This document shows positions 1 through 8,464 of a DNA stretch of 64,000 nucleotides, one piece after another. The position numbers and the translations under genes are program-made. Under the pieces are notes generated by a model. The model ran no database searches, was not told the DNA's origin, and saw only the letters and a program-made list of their open reading frames with translations. Origin of the DNA: Methanocellaceae archaeon UBA148 (GTDB lineage: Archaea; Halobacteriota; UBA148); the NCBI GenBank assembly GCA_002495885.1, contig DAHG01000041.1:16942-80941 (forward strand). The letters run 5' to 3'. Each line of letters begins with the position of its first letter. Within the stretch, counting starts at the first letter, position 1.

Positions 1-1
1 T

Positions 2-1792
2 GGTAGCCCCCTCACATTTATAGTAACTGCAACGCAGCCGTCTGGAATCGTTGTTACATCAAAAACTACACGAATCGTATTACAAGAAAAGCCGGTTGAG
101 GAGCTAAGAGGAGCAGCCACACAGATAACGTATGAAGATATTGGTGGACTAAAACGTGAGCTCTCCCTTATAAGAGAAATGATAGAGCTTCCACTCAGAC
201 ATCCAGAGATATTTCAGAAATTGGGCATCGACCCACCCAAAGGAGTGCTGCTTTATGGACCACCGGGAACCGGTAAAACGATGATTGCAAAAGCTGTTGC
301 TGGCGAGACGGATGCGAACTTCATACCTATCAGTGGTCCAGAGATCATGAGCAAATTCTATGGTGAGAGCGAAAAACAACTCCGAGACATTTTCGACGAG
401 GCTGAAAAGACTGCTCCATCTATAATCTTTCTTGATGAACTGGATGCAATTGCCCCAAAAAGAGAGGAAGTAACCGGGGAGGTTGAACGTCGAGTCGTTG
501 CACAACTCCTCGCACTTATGGACGGACTGAAAGCAAGGGGAGAGGTGATAGTAATCGGTGCTACCAACCGACCGAATGCGCTTGACCCTGCTTTGCGAAG
601 AGGGGGGAGATTCGATAGAGAGATAGAAATCGGAATCCCAGACCGTAACGGACGTTATGAAATTCTACAAGTCCACACAAGAGGGATGCCCCTTTCAGAG
701 GACGTTGACCTAAAAGAACTGGCAAACACAACCTATGGTTTCGTAGGGGCAGACCTAGCAGCACTGTGTAAGGAGGCTGCTATGCATGCCATACGTAAAA
801 TCTTGCCAGAAATAGACATTGAAAAGGAGATCCCTCCCGAGGTCATTGAAAAATTAGTCGTCACTAAAGAGGGCTTTAGCGAATCTCTGAAAAACATTGA
901 GCCATCGGCAATGAGAGAGGTTTTCATAGAAATCCCCAAGGTAGAATGGAAGGATATCGGTGGTCTCGAGAAGGCTAAACAAGAGCTGATAGAAGTGGTG
1001 GTATGGCCCCTCAGTTATCCAGAGGTGTTCGATATTCTTCACACAGAGCCTCCAAAAGGCATATTGTTGTTTGGTCCGCCTGGAACCGGCAAGACGATGC
1101 TCGCAAAGGCGGTTGCCACCGAGAGCAATGCAAACTTCATCTCCATCAAAGGCCCAGAATTACTTTCAAAGTGGGTCGGTGAGTCAGAGAAGGGCGTCCG
1201 AGAAATCTTCAGAAAAGCAAGACAAGCTGCTCCAACGATAATATTCTTAGACGAGATAGATTCGATCGCCCCTACAAGAGGTATAAGTTCAGACTCGAGA
1301 GTGACAGAAAGGGTTGTCAGTCAGATACTCACTGAATTGGACGGATTAGAAGAGCTAAAAGAGGTTGTCGTTTTGGCTGCAACCAACAGACCAGATATGA
1401 TCGATCAGGCACTTCTACGCCCAGGTAGGATCGACCGATTGATCTATGTCGAACCCCCAGATGAAGCAGGCAGGGAGAAGATTTTCAGCATACACTTGGA
1501 GGGTAAGCCCAAAGGAGATGATGTTGACATAAAAGAGCTGGCGAAAAACACAAGTGGATATGTTGGCGCAGACATCGAGGCAATATGTAGGGAGGCAATA
1601 ATGCTTGCCCTACGAGAATTTATTCAATCCGGAGTGGAACAAGAACACTTAAAAGAGGGCGCAAAAAATATCGTGATAAAAAAAGAGCACTTTGATGCCG
1701 CGATGAAAAAGGTAAAACCATCAACGTCAAGAGCAACCTTCGAAAAGTTTGAGGATATAGCTGAAGATTTCGCCAAATATGCATATGCGTGA
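2..1792 (+). CDS. CDC48/VCP-type AAA+ ATPase, 5' end cut by window
   Basis: Double-ring AAA+ unfoldase of the CDC48/p97 family, which pulls ubiquitin-like-tagged or misfolded proteins apart with ATP. The reading frame is open from base 2, so the N-terminal substrate/cofactor domain starts outside the window; the first in-frame ATG (179) lies inside the first AAA domain and is not the start. Both modules are visible: D1 and D2 each carry a GPPGTGKT Walker A, a hhhhDE Walker B ([10 protein letters not shown] and [10 protein letters not shown]) and the second-region-of-homology arginines. In D1 the usual RRPGRFDRE reads RRGGRFDRE. The C-terminus ends in KYAYA. The gene runs straight into hsp20, a plausible proteostasis pair. 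Confidence 0.95.
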   Translation, partial: GSPLTFIVTATQPSGIVVTSKTTRIVLQEKPVEELRGAATQITYEDIGGLKRELSLIREMIELPLRHPEIFQKLGIDPPKGVLLYGPPGTGKTMIAKAVAGETDANFIPISGPEIMSKFYGESEKQLRDIFDEAEKTAPSIIFLDELDAIAPKREEVTGEVERRVVAQLLALMDGLKARGEVIVIGATNRPNALDPALRRGGRFDREIEIGIPDRNGRYEILQVHTRGMPLSEDVDLKELANTTYGFVGADLAALCKEAAMHAIRKILPEIDIEKEIPPEVIEKLVVTKEGFSESLKNIEPSAMREVFIEIPKVEWKDIGGLEKAKQELIEVVVWPLSYPEVFDILHTEPPKGILLFGPPGTGKTMLAKAVATESNANFISIKGPELLSKWVGESEKGVREIFRKARQAAPTIIFLDEIDSIAPTRGISSDSRVTERVVSQILTELDGLEELKEVVVLAATNRPDMIDQALLRPGRIDRLIYVEPPDEAGREKIFSIHLEGKPKGDDVDIKELAKNTSGYVGADIEAICREAIMLALREFIQSGVEQEHLKEGAKNIVIKKEHFDAAMKKVKPSTSRATFEKFEDIAEDFAKYAYA

Positions 1793-1805
1793 GGTGTATT
1801 TAAAG

Positions 1806-2309
1806 ATGAAAAAAAGAGAGAGAACACCATGGGAACATGACATATTCGGAGATTTGGACGAGATGATAGAGCGAATCTTTGAATCCATAAAAATGGATAC
1901 CACAGATATGGATGAGATAAAGAGCAGGCCATTTATCTATGGATTCTCGCTAACTCAACGACCTGGTGGGGAGCCAGAAATTCAAGAGTTCGGAAACATA
2001 CGTCCATCGAGCCATGGTTTCGAAATAGGGGAGAGAAAGCCGCTCATCGATGTGTTTGAATCAGAAGATGAAGTTCATGTGATTGCAGAGATGCCTGGCG
2101 TTGATAAAAAGGATATCAAACTAGATGCAACTGAGACTTCGCTGGACATTAGAGCCAAGACGGAAAGTGTGGAATACTCCGAGCATGTCGATCTACCAGT
2201 AAGCGTGGACACAGATAGTGCAAAAGCCAGTTACAAGAATGGTGTTCTGGACATAACTCTCAAGCGAACCAAGCTTGAGGCTGGGAAGACTTCAATCAAA
2301 GTAGAATAA
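1806..2309 (+). CDS. Hsp20/alpha-crystallin small heat-shock protein
   Basis: ATP-independent holdase chaperone of about 167 residues. The C-terminal half has the alpha-crystallin fold signature: a strand region with PLIDVFESEDEVHVIAEMPG, then KDIKLDATETSLDIRA, and a late block KNGVLDITLKR, the equivalent of the conserved A-x-x-x-n-GvL motif. The N-terminal half is acidic and variable, as usual. Start chosen at ATG 1806 because an AGGTG ribosome-binding site lies about 10 bases upstream; the longer frame from 1779 overlaps cdc48 and adds residues with no family support. The close spacing to cdc48 suggests co-transcription. No IxI oligomerisation motif is obvious, although SIKVE at the C-terminus may serve. 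Confidence 0.88.
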   Translation: MKKRERTPWEHDIFGDLDEMIERIFESIKMDTTDMDEIKSRPFIYGFSLTQRPGGEPEIQEFGNIRPSSHGFEIGERKPLIDVFESEDEVHVIAEMPGVDKKDIKLDATETSLDIRAKTESVEYSEHVDLPVSVDTDSAKASYKNGVLDITLKRTKLEAGKTSIKVE

Positions 2310-2336
2310 ACCTTCTGTTTATTCTTCTTTTTTATT
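2303..2336 (+). terminator. Hairpin plus T-run terminator after hsp20
   Basis: AGAATAAAC and GTTTATTCT form a perfect 9-bp stem with a 5-base loop (CTTCT), followed by a T-rich tract. The stem overlaps the hsp20 stop codon. Archaeal terminators need mainly the T tract, so the hairpin is an extra. It separates the forward hsp20 unit from the reverse-strand tRNA. Confidence 0.6.
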
Positions 2337-2346
2337 TTATAAATCA

Positions 2347-2582
2347 TAGCGGGGAGTGGATTTGAACCACCGATCTACGGGTCCCTCACCTCCTTTAGAT
2401 GTTTTTTGTCTTTTTAACTATAATTTTTATAGTGGCTATCGACATTTGTGAGTGTAGCACTCTTATTTGCCTTTCCTTAACTTCTGATTCACAGAATGAA
2501 GACGTTTCTGCGAGTCAAAAACAACCTTTTAGTAAAAGGTGGCTATGAGCCCGTCGGGATCTCCTGACTACCCCACCCCGCT
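2347..2582 (-). tRNA. Initiator tRNA-Met (CAU) with 161-nt intron
   Basis: Exon 1 is 2582-2544 and exon 2 is 2382-2347, joining to a 75-nt tRNA. The acceptor stem AGCGGGG/CCCCGCT has discriminator A. The D stem is GGG/CCC, the anticodon stem ACGGG/CCCGU and the loop CUCAUAA. The T arm is GGTGG-TTCAAAT-CCACT. The A1:U72 pair and three stacked G:C pairs in the anticodon stem mark the archaeal initiator tRNA rather than elongator Met or Ile2. The intron (2543-2383) sits at canonical position 37/38. A bulge-helix-bulge is readable: CUCA pairs with UGAG, flanked by 3-nt bulges UA^G and GG^A. An intron-side stem CCACCTTT/AAAGGAGG follows. CCA is not encoded. The 3' end is at 2347. Confidence 0.93.
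2383..2543 (-). other. Archaeal BHB intron of tRNA-iMet, no recognised cargo
   Basis: 161 nt, long for an archaeal tRNA intron. It contains three self-complementary stretches: CCTTTT-act-AAAAGG, TTCTG-tgaat-CAGAA and ACTATAA-aa-TTATAGT. I looked for box C/D (RUGAUGA with CUGA) and for an ORF and found neither convincingly. The boundaries follow from the BHB motif described for the tRNA. Confidence 0.85.
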
Positions 2583-2590
2583 TTCCGAAA

Positions 2591-2902
2591 TTAATTTACT
2601 TCCTCTCTCTTGCTCAGCGTTTCCTGAATGGCATCCAGCAATTCATCTTCTGTCTTGCCTTCCGTATCTATGCCCAGCTCTTTTGCAGTCTTCTTTATCT
2701 TGCCTTTCTTTTCATCTGCAGTGGAACTCTCCAGAGATCGCTCAAACTGCTTCAGCTCAAGTTCTGCTTCTTTTTGTGCCTTCTTGAACTCTCCCATCGA
2801 CTTTCCCATAGATTTCGCTAGCTCTGGTAACTTCGTCGCTCCAAAGAGCAGGACTATGACCGCAAAGATGACTAGAATCTCAGTTGTTCCTATAGGGACC
2901 AT
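2591..2902 (-). CDS. tatA: TatA/E-type twin-arginine translocase subunit, copy 1
   Basis: Pore-forming TatA-type subunit of the twin-arginine translocase, which moves folded, cofactor-bearing proteins across the membrane. It has one N-terminal membrane helix with an early polar break ([30 protein letters not shown]), then the amphipathic helix and a long Lys/Glu-rich tail. [14 protein letters not shown] matches the family FG-x-x-KLPELA hinge. Start at ATG 2902, with GGTG about seven bases upstream, in preference to the GTG four codons earlier. Copies 1 and 2 share 262 identical bases. No tatC lies in the window. Local Tat cargo candidates are the hydrogenase small subunit, ApbE and the lipoprotein at 32.6 kb. 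Confidence 0.9.
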   Translation of the reverse strand: MVPIGTTEILVIFAVIVLLFGATKLPELAKSMGKSMGEFKKAQKEAELELKQFERSLESSTADEKKGKIKKTAKELGIDTEGKTEDELLDAIQETLSKREEVN

Positions 2903-3223
2903 TGTTGTCACCAAAGTCTTGGGCCTATAGTAAAGCTTAAGCTTCCTGTTCCTTGGTTTGTTTGCTCAGCGTTTCCTGAATGGCATCCAGCAATTCATCT
3001 TCTGTCTTGCCTTCCGTATCTATGCCCAGCTCTTTTGCAGTCTTCTTTATCTTGCCTTTCTTTTCATCTGCAGTGGAACTCTCCAGAGATCGCTCAAACT
3101 GCTTCAGCTCAAGTTCTGCTTCTTTTTGTGCCTTCTTGAACTCTCCCATCGACTTTCCCATAGATTTCGCTAGCTCTGGTAACTTCGTCGCTCCAAAGAG
3201 CAGGACTATGACCGCAAAGATGA
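2610..3223 (-). repeat. Tandem duplication: 262 identical bases in two tatA genes
   Basis: Bases 2610-2871 and 2962-3223 (offset 352) are identical as far as I can read. The block stops inside the membrane-helix codons on one side and just before the stop codon on the other. A shorter piece, about 70 bases from 3343 to 3412, is shared with the third gene. Confidence 0.93.
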
Positions 3224-3257
3224 TTACGAGTTCGTTGGGCCCTATTCCTCCAATCAT
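2937..3257 (-). CDS. tatA: TatA/E-type translocase subunit, copy 2 (near-identical to copy 1)
   Basis: 106 residues. From the membrane helix through to ETLSK the protein is identical to copy 1; only the first dozen residues ([13 protein letters not shown]) and the last few (QTKEQEA) differ. The N-terminal polar residue of the membrane helix, Glu in this copy, corresponds to the conserved TatA position. The gene follows copy 3 by 36 bases and precedes copy 1 by 34, so the three probably form one transcript read in the reverse direction. The identity at DNA level points to recent duplication or gene conversion rather than old paralogy. Confidence 0.9.
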   Translation of the reverse strand: MIGGIGPNELVIIFAVIVLLFGATKLPELAKSMGKSMGEFKKAQKEAELELKQFERSLESSTADEKKGKIKKTAKELGIDTEGKTEDELLDAIQETLSKQTKEQEA

Positions 3258-3293
3258 GTTTTATCACCCAATGTCGTATATCGATGATAGATA

Positions 3294-3620
3294 TTAAACG
3301 TTCTGCTCCTTAACTTCGTTCTGCTCCTTAGCTTTTTTACTGAGCGTTTCCTGAATGGCATCCAGCAATTCATCTTCTGTCTTGCCTTCCGTATCTATGC
3401 CCAGCTCTTTTGCCATGCCCTGTACCCTATCCAATTTCTCTTTATCGGCAGCTTTCTTTTTGTACTCAAAGCTAAGTTCATATTCCACTTCTCTCTGTGC
3501 CTTCTTGAATTCACCCAGGGCTTTGCCCATAGCGTTAGCTAATTCTGGCAGCTTATTCGCACCGAATAACAACAAAATCAGTACGAATATCAGTAATAAC
3601 TCTTGTGACCCAATCATCAA
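3294..3620 (-). CDS. tatA: TatA/E-type translocase subunit, copy 3 (divergent)
   Basis: 108 residues beginning MMIGSQELLLIFVLILLLFGANKLPELANAMG, again one membrane helix, the FG-x-x-KLPELA hinge and an amphipathic helix. The middle of the tail differs from copies 1 and 2 (YELSFEYKKKAADKEKL), but the C-terminal block [20 protein letters not shown] is identical to theirs, also in DNA over about 70 bases. This mosaic pattern suggests that the 3' end has been homogenised among copies. First gene of the tatA trio. The second Met (3617) is an equally possible start. Confidence 0.88.
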   Translation of the reverse strand: MMIGSQELLLIFVLILLLFGANKLPELANAMGKALGEFKKAQREVEYELSFEYKKKAADKEKLDRVQGMAKELGIDTEGKTEDELLDAIQETLSKKAKEQNEVKEQNV

Positions 3621-3642
3621 ACGTTATAGTTCCACTTGGGAT

Positions 3643-4971
3643 TTAAGGTTTTTTACCTAAAATGAACTCCAGTATATTCTGCTTCTTTTCCTTTGCCCTC
3701 TCAGCTGCCTCATCTACTTTTCTTTGCATCTGGGAAAGATTGACACTAGGAAATTCGCCTACAACCTTCTTAATGGGCGTATAAGCCGATTCTCGGAACT
3801 TTGGAGTTAATTCATGGAGTTCTCCGTTTTGGATTAGTGCGGCGCCCGACCCCTCTTCGATGTGCCCTATAATCTCTACCGAAATGTCGTGCTTGCGCAA
3901 CACTTCCAATATAGTTTCTGCTACGTTTTTAGGCGCAATGATCAAAAGAGCGTCCAATGAAACGCCCAGATAATCGATTTCTAACTCATCCAACATCCTG
4001 AGCACGGTTTTATTGACTAACGAGCGAATTTTCTCTTCGATAAAAACAAGTTTTACCCCTGCTGTCTTCGAGATCTCGGTTGCATCGCCCCTAATACCAC
4101 CATTGGTGACATCTGTCATCGCATGTATCTTGGCGATTATCTCGTTATCGAACAACAACTTACATGCATCTAAAAATATCGTATTTAGGGTTTCCATAAC
4201 GACGTTTGATCTCCTAAAATAAAGTGCAGTTGCAGCTATCGTTCCACCACCAGCACCCTCTGTCATCAGGATCATATCCTCTGGTCGTGCACTTTTCCGA
4301 GCAGTTAACACAGATGCGATGCCAACTGCGCCAACACACCCAGTCATTCTATCGCCAATAACCATATCTCCTCCAATGCGGAGTGTGCTTCCAGTAACCA
4401 GTGGAACGCCAACGAGTTCTGATACAGTAGTGATGCCTGCAGTATAATCGAATATCTTGGCAACATCCCCATCATCCGCCAAATGAATGTCAGAAAAAAG
4501 CATAATAGGACGGGCACCCATAACATATATGTCGCGTAATGCCGCCCTTGTGACATGAAATCCTGCCAGAAACGGGAAATCACTTAAGCGAGAGTGCATT
4601 CCGTCAACAGTAAGCACAACATAGTTACCATCGATGGAAACGACACCAGAATCATCCATTTGACTTGAGTCTATAAAAGCACCGGTCTCTCCGATTACCT
4701 CGGCAATTTTTTGATGAGCGTAAAAATCTCCATGGCCACGTGAACCAACGCCGAAATCCCCCATCGTAACACCAGAGGCTGAAAAGGAGGTGATATCGCT
4801 ATCAGGATGCAATGTTGCATTTGCCTCTTCCAGAACAGCCTTAGCAAGGAGATGGGCTTTGCCTTCAGATATATCCTTGATCTCGATAATGCGCTCTTTT
4901 AATTTGCGCAGGATAATGTCTCGGTCTTCTCCCCTGCGCAGAGCACGCTTAGCATAACCTTCAAGATCCAT
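3643..4971 (-). CDS. AIR synthase (PurM/HypE/SelD)-fold protein
   Basis: About 442 residues, with an N-terminal helical segment followed by the two-domain AIR-synthase fold. MGDFGVGSRGHGDFYAHQKI and DSSQMDDSGVV are in the position of the N-terminal Asp/Gly-rich ATP-binding part. AALRDIYVMGARPIMLFSDIHLADDG and MTEGAGGGTIAAT correspond to later conserved blocks. The PurM superfamily includes purine synthesis (PurM), hydrogenase maturation (HypE), selenophosphate synthesis and several methanogen proteins of unknown role. A C-terminal HypE PRICG-type tail is not visible, so this is not a plain HypE. Start set at ATG 4971, with GGGAG seven bases upstream; the GTG at 4977 is the alternative. Divergent from the hydrogenase operon next to it, a suggestive but unproven link. 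Confidence 0.75.
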   Translation of the reverse strand: MDLEGYAKRALRRGEDRDIILRKLKERIIEIKDISEGKAHLLAKAVLEEANATLHPDSDITSFSASGVTMGDFGVGSRGHGDFYAHQKIAEVIGETGAFIDSSQMDDSGVVSIDGNYVVLTVDGMHSRLSDFPFLAGFHVTRAALRDIYVMGARPIMLFSDIHLADDGDVAKIFDYTAGITTVSELVGVPLVTGSTLRIGGDMVIGDRMTGCVGAVGIASVLTARKSARPEDMILMTEGAGGGTIAATALYFRRSNVVMETLNTIFLDACKLLFDNEIIAKIHAMTDVTNGGIRGDATEISKTAGVKLVFIEEKIRSLVNKTVLRMLDELEIDYLGVSLDALLIIAPKNVAETILEVLRKHDISVEIIGHIEEGSGAALIQNGELHELTPKFRESAYTPIKKVVGEFPSVNLSQMQRKVDEAAERAKEKKQNILEFILGKKP

Positions 4972-4977
4972 TAACAC

Positions 4978-5521
4978 ACTCCCGTTTCATTTTTTAATCT
5001 CAGGCCTCTTTGTGTGAACCTTATAAATTTAAAATATGACTTACCCTATATAGATAGGTTATCAATTGATAAACAAGATAACACTGCTATTTTACCAATA
5101 TTTTAGGGTTGGTTAATTGGGATTATTAATTCTAACGTATCCTATCTACACGTACGAATCAATTCCCATAGAAAGCTCTTAAATTTGCTTCATTCCAGTA
5201 AGCTTTTTGAAGTATAAGGCTTATGCTCGAATAAGTTTTCTTTTTTGAATGAAGACATATGCTCAATAAAAAAGGTTCTTTTTGATGTTGGAACTCTTGA
5301 GAATACTGGAACAAAACGGTTACACCGAATACTGCAACGCCACTTGAAGAGTGCTGGGTCTAGAGAGAGGACCTGAACGATGACTTCACATTTTCGCCAA
5401 TCTATTACTCTGCTGTCCATATTAGTGATTTTTATTAGTGATTAATTTTATATCGAGTACCATAACATTAATAATAAGAAATTATAAAAGAAACAGACTT
5501 AGCTATTTCAGGAGGCATAGT
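4978..5521. other. Divergent intergenic region with a possibly decayed ORF
   Basis: 544 bases between the AIR-synthase-fold gene and the hydrogenase operon. The part near 5000-5160 is A/T-rich and should hold both promoters. Around 5285-5390, forward strand, short protein-like stretches such as LELLRILEQNGYTEYCNAT and VLGLERGPER occur in one frame but are broken by stops, as in a decayed small (perhaps helix-turn-helix) gene. I cannot name a parent gene. Confidence 0.3.
5020..5027 (-). promoter_or_regulatory. Candidate TATA box for the AIR-synthase-fold gene
   Basis: TTTATAAG on the reverse strand within an A/T-rich block. A start about 25 bases downstream (near 4995) would give a leader of roughly 25 nt before ATG 4971. 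This is a sequence match only. Confidence 0.35.
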
Positions 5522-6643
5522 GTGAACTTCAAAAGCTTGGATATAACAAAATTAGACAGGAGGACTTTTCTCAAAGTTGCTGCAGCCATGGGCGCAGCAA
5601 CGTTTATAGGGACCTACAAGGCAGACATCGTCAAAGCTCTAGAACTTTCAGATACAAATATCGTTTGGTTGGAAGGCGCAGACTGTTGCGGTTGTTCGGA
5701 GTCGTTCCTCAACGCCGCATATCCAGATGTCATACAGGCAATCACAAGGCTAGGCATATATGTGGGTTACCATGAAACCCTGATGATGCAACAAGGCGTT
5801 TTTGTGGATGGGAGGTTGGTCGGAACATCAGAGTTGAATTCAGAGTTGGCCCTCGAGGAATACATGACAGGTAAAAAGCCATTGGACGTATTGGTCATAG
5901 AGGGCTCGATAGCAGACGGACCAGAGGGCTCTGGCATGTACACCACAGTAGGAGGACACCCTTTTAAGGAACTGGTAGAAAGATGCGCCAAACAAGCATC
6001 ATACGTTGTAGCCATAGGTTCATGTGCAACATATGGCGGCATTCCAGCGGCAAAAGGCTCTGTAACCGGCAACATGGGGGCGCAATTCTTACAAACAGCG
6101 AAAGGTGGATTTCTGGGAGCTAACTATGTATCAAAAGCAGGTCTGCCTGTTGTGAACATTCCATGCTGTCCAGCACATCCAGATTGGTTGACGTTGACGC
6201 TGGCGTCTATCATAATCGGTAAGGGGGGGTTAATCGAATTGGATAGATACAATAGGCCAACGGTGTTCTTCCCACCAGACTACACCATACACGAAAACTG
6301 CCCCAGGCGCGGTTTCTATGACCTTGGTCAACTGGACACTGAATTTGCTGAGGGTCATTGTCTATGGAAACTCGGATGCAAGGCACCGATAACGCATGCA
6401 GACTGTGCAACCCGACTTTGGAATGCTTCGGTGAATATGTGCACTCAAGCAGGTTCACCATGTATCGGTTGTGCGGAGCCAGTATTCCCAGACGGAACAT
6501 CGCCATTCTATGTAGGAATGGAGATGATGTCAACGCTCGCTGGCGTGGACATAGACACCATAGCTAAGGTTGCCATAGGGGCGGCAGCCGTGGGTGTTGG
6601 AGCACATGCAGTGCGCAGAATTGTAATGAAGGAGAATGAATAA
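5522..6643 (+). CDS. [NiFe] hydrogenase small subunit, Tat-exported, membrane-anchored
   Basis: Electron-transferring subunit of a group 1 type membrane-bound uptake [NiFe] hydrogenase. It starts with a Tat signal (RRTFLK at residues 13-18, then a hydrophobic stretch). Fe-S ligands are visible: C55 and C58 of the proximal cluster (ADCCGCSES), GSCATYGG, CCPAHPDW, and a distal/medial set from ENCPRRGFY through HCLWKLGCKAP to CIGCAEPVFPD. A C-terminal hydrophobic helix (residues about 340-365) anchors it in the membrane. Start set at GTG 5522, preceded by GGAGG at 5511-5515; the longer frame from ATG 5438 has no ribosome-binding site and would bury the signal peptide. The small-large-cytochrome b order matches vhoGAC/hya operons. 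The active side should face outside. Confidence 0.93.
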   Translation: MNFKSLDITKLDRRTFLKVAAAMGAATFIGTYKADIVKALELSDTNIVWLEGADCCGCSESFLNAAYPDVIQAITRLGIYVGYHETLMMQQGVFVDGRLVGTSELNSELALEEYMTGKKPLDVLVIEGSIADGPEGSGMYTTVGGHPFKELVERCAKQASYVVAIGSCATYGGIPAAKGSVTGNMGAQFLQTAKGGFLGANYVSKAGLPVVNIPCCPAHPDWLTLTLASIIIGKGGLIELDRYNRPTVFFPPDYTIHENCPRRGFYDLGQLDTEFAEGHCLWKLGCKAPITHADCATRLWNASVNMCTQAGSPCIGCAEPVFPDGTSPFYVGMEMMSTLAGVDIDTIAKVAIGAAAVGVGAHAVRRIVMKENE

Positions 6644-6646
6644 GCG

Positions 6647-8455
6647 ATGACCATAGTAGTAGTCGATCCATTGACAAGGATTGAAGGACACTTGAGACTA
6701 ACAGCAGAAGTCAGCGATGGGGTGATCACTAATGCACACAGCTCTGGGACGATGTACAGGGGACTTGAACAGATTCTCAAGGGCAGGGATCCAAGGGATG
6801 CATCCAGAATAACTCAACGCATCTGCGGAGTTTGTCCGACCTGCCATGCGATAGCATCGGTCAGTGTATTGGATGATGCTTTTGGCATAACGGGTTCCAT
6901 ACCAAAGGATGCACTGGTTGTGAGAAACATCCTACAGGGTCTGAACGCCATAGCCAGTCATGCTACGCATATCTGGGTTCTTTGGTTGCCGGACCTGACA
7001 CATCCAATATATAAGACGATTCTGGAGACTGTTAACCTAAAGTCTGTATGGGATGAGTTCGTGGGCAGATTTGCACCCATCAGTTACTCCATAGAAGGCA
7101 AGGCAGTGCCACCAGGAAGCTCTTATCTAGCAGCAATCCCAGAGAAGAAAGCATTGCATGAGGCAGAAGCCATTTTGGGAGGTAAGATGCCCCACCAGAT
7201 GGCAACTATCGTTGGAGGAGTCACTTGTACCCCAACCATCGGAGATATAGGCAAAATCGCATCCTACTATGTGCGGGTTATGGAGTTTGTCAACCATTAT
7301 GCGTTAGGACTGGATGCGTTATTTGGCATAACAGATCCGTTGGAGGTCGCAGATGCATGGCTTGGACTAACGCATGATGTCAGCAAGGACAAGGCGGTTG
7401 AAAACCTATTGGGCATATTGGGAGGTCTGCCGACAGACGATTTCTCCAGAGAGGCAGGATGGAGCGATGTTGCGTTGCTCGCAGCATTCGGCTCAGAACT
7501 CATAGGAGAAACTTTGTTAGGGCTGCCAGCCAGCCTTAAGTTGGATATGATCGGCGGATATCCAGCGGATCCAACTAAGATCGGCTTCCTTTCGTATGGT
7601 TGGTACTATGCCATCAAAGAGGGGTACGATCCAACCAGCACAAAAGGAGAGCGCTTCATCACATCTGGATTTACCAGTGGAGACCTCAAGTACGAGAATT
7701 TCAATCATCTAAATGTTACTGAGCATGTGGCACACTCATTCTACACGAGTGGTAATGATCTACGCCCATGGAATGGAGAGACCGAGCCCGTTAAAAAAGC
7801 GGCAGACATTAAATACGATGATCCGACAGCAAAGTACAGTTGGCTCAAAGCACCGAGATACAAGGGAATACCCTGTGAGGTAGGACCTCTATCGAGGATG
7901 ATCAATGCAAAAGAGCCTTTGGTCATGGGGCTGGTAGAAGCATTCCTGAAGAACGGCTACTCGCCTGCAAACGTCTACACAAGAATGCTTGCAAGAGCGC
8001 AGGAGATTATCATTCTGGCCAGAGAGCTCAAGAAATGGGTGCTAGTTGACCTGGATCCAAATGGCAAATTCTACACGCATGCAGATCTATCGATGGCTAA
8101 GGATAGTAAAGGCGTGGGTCTCTGGGAAGGTCCAAGAGGTGCATTGGGACACTGGATCGTGACAGATGAAAACTCAAAGATCAAGAGTTACCAACTAGTG
8201 GTTCCGTCTACATGGAACCTATCGCCCAGAGATGCCAACGGTAAACTTGGTCCGACGGAGCTGGGGCTGGTGGGCAGCAAGGTTGGACCTATTGGTAATG
8301 TGCTCAGCACACTGGGTGCAATACCGCTGTCCAAGGAGGTCGAGAACCCCACAGCCATATTCCACGTAGGCAGATCATACGATCCATGCCTCGCCTGTGC
8401 GGTGCACACGATTGACAAGGGAACCAACAAGAAATACGAACTCAGATTGCTCTAG
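6647..8455 (+). CDS. [NiFe] hydrogenase large (catalytic) subunit
   Basis: Holds the Ni-Fe active site and oxidises H2 (or forms it). L1 motif RICGVCPTCH at residues 58-67 and L2 motif DPCLACAVH at 579-587 provide the four cysteine ligands (C60, C63, C581, C584). After H587 come 15 residues (TIDKGTNKKYELRLL), the tail normally removed by a dedicated endopeptidase once Ni is inserted; no such peptidase gene is seen here. The length, 602 aa, is normal for group 1 enzymes. It starts three bases after the small-subunit stop, so translation is probably coupled. It would be exported by riding with the Tat-signal-bearing small subunit. VhoA/VhtA of Methanosarcina is the closest functional model; that assignment is inference. 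Confidence 0.95.
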   Translation: MTIVVVDPLTRIEGHLRLTAEVSDGVITNAHSSGTMYRGLEQILKGRDPRDASRITQRICGVCPTCHAIASVSVLDDAFGITGSIPKDALVVRNILQGLNAIASHATHIWVLWLPDLTHPIYKTILETVNLKSVWDEFVGRFAPISYSIEGKAVPPGSSYLAAIPEKKALHEAEAILGGKMPHQMATIVGGVTCTPTIGDIGKIASYYVRVMEFVNHYALGLDALFGITDPLEVADAWLGLTHDVSKDKAVENLLGILGGLPTDDFSREAGWSDVALLAAFGSELIGETLLGLPASLKLDMIGGYPADPTKIGFLSYGWYYAIKEGYDPTSTKGERFITSGFTSGDLKYENFNHLNVTEHVAHSFYTSGNDLRPWNGETEPVKKAADIKYDDPTAKYSWLKAPRYKGIPCEVGPLSRMINAKEPLVMGLVEAFLKNGYSPANVYTRMLARAQEIIILARELKKWVLVDLDPNGKFYTHADLSMAKDSKGVGLWEGPRGALGHWIVTDENSKIKSYQLVVPSTWNLSPRDANGKLGPTELGLVGSKVGPIGNVLSTLGAIPLSKEVENPTAIFHVGRSYDPCLACAVHTIDKGTNKKYELRLL

Positions 8456-8464
8456 GAGAAGGAC

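Noticed and set aside
2383..2543. Box C/D or H/ACA guide RNA inside the tRNA intron
   Set aside because: No RUGAUGA with a matching CUGA and no convincing H/ACA pair with ANANNA box was found.
2628..3660. Long forward-strand frames opposite the three tatA genes
   Set aside because: They are antisense reading of the repeated tatA coding sequence; the frames recur only because the DNA is duplicated.
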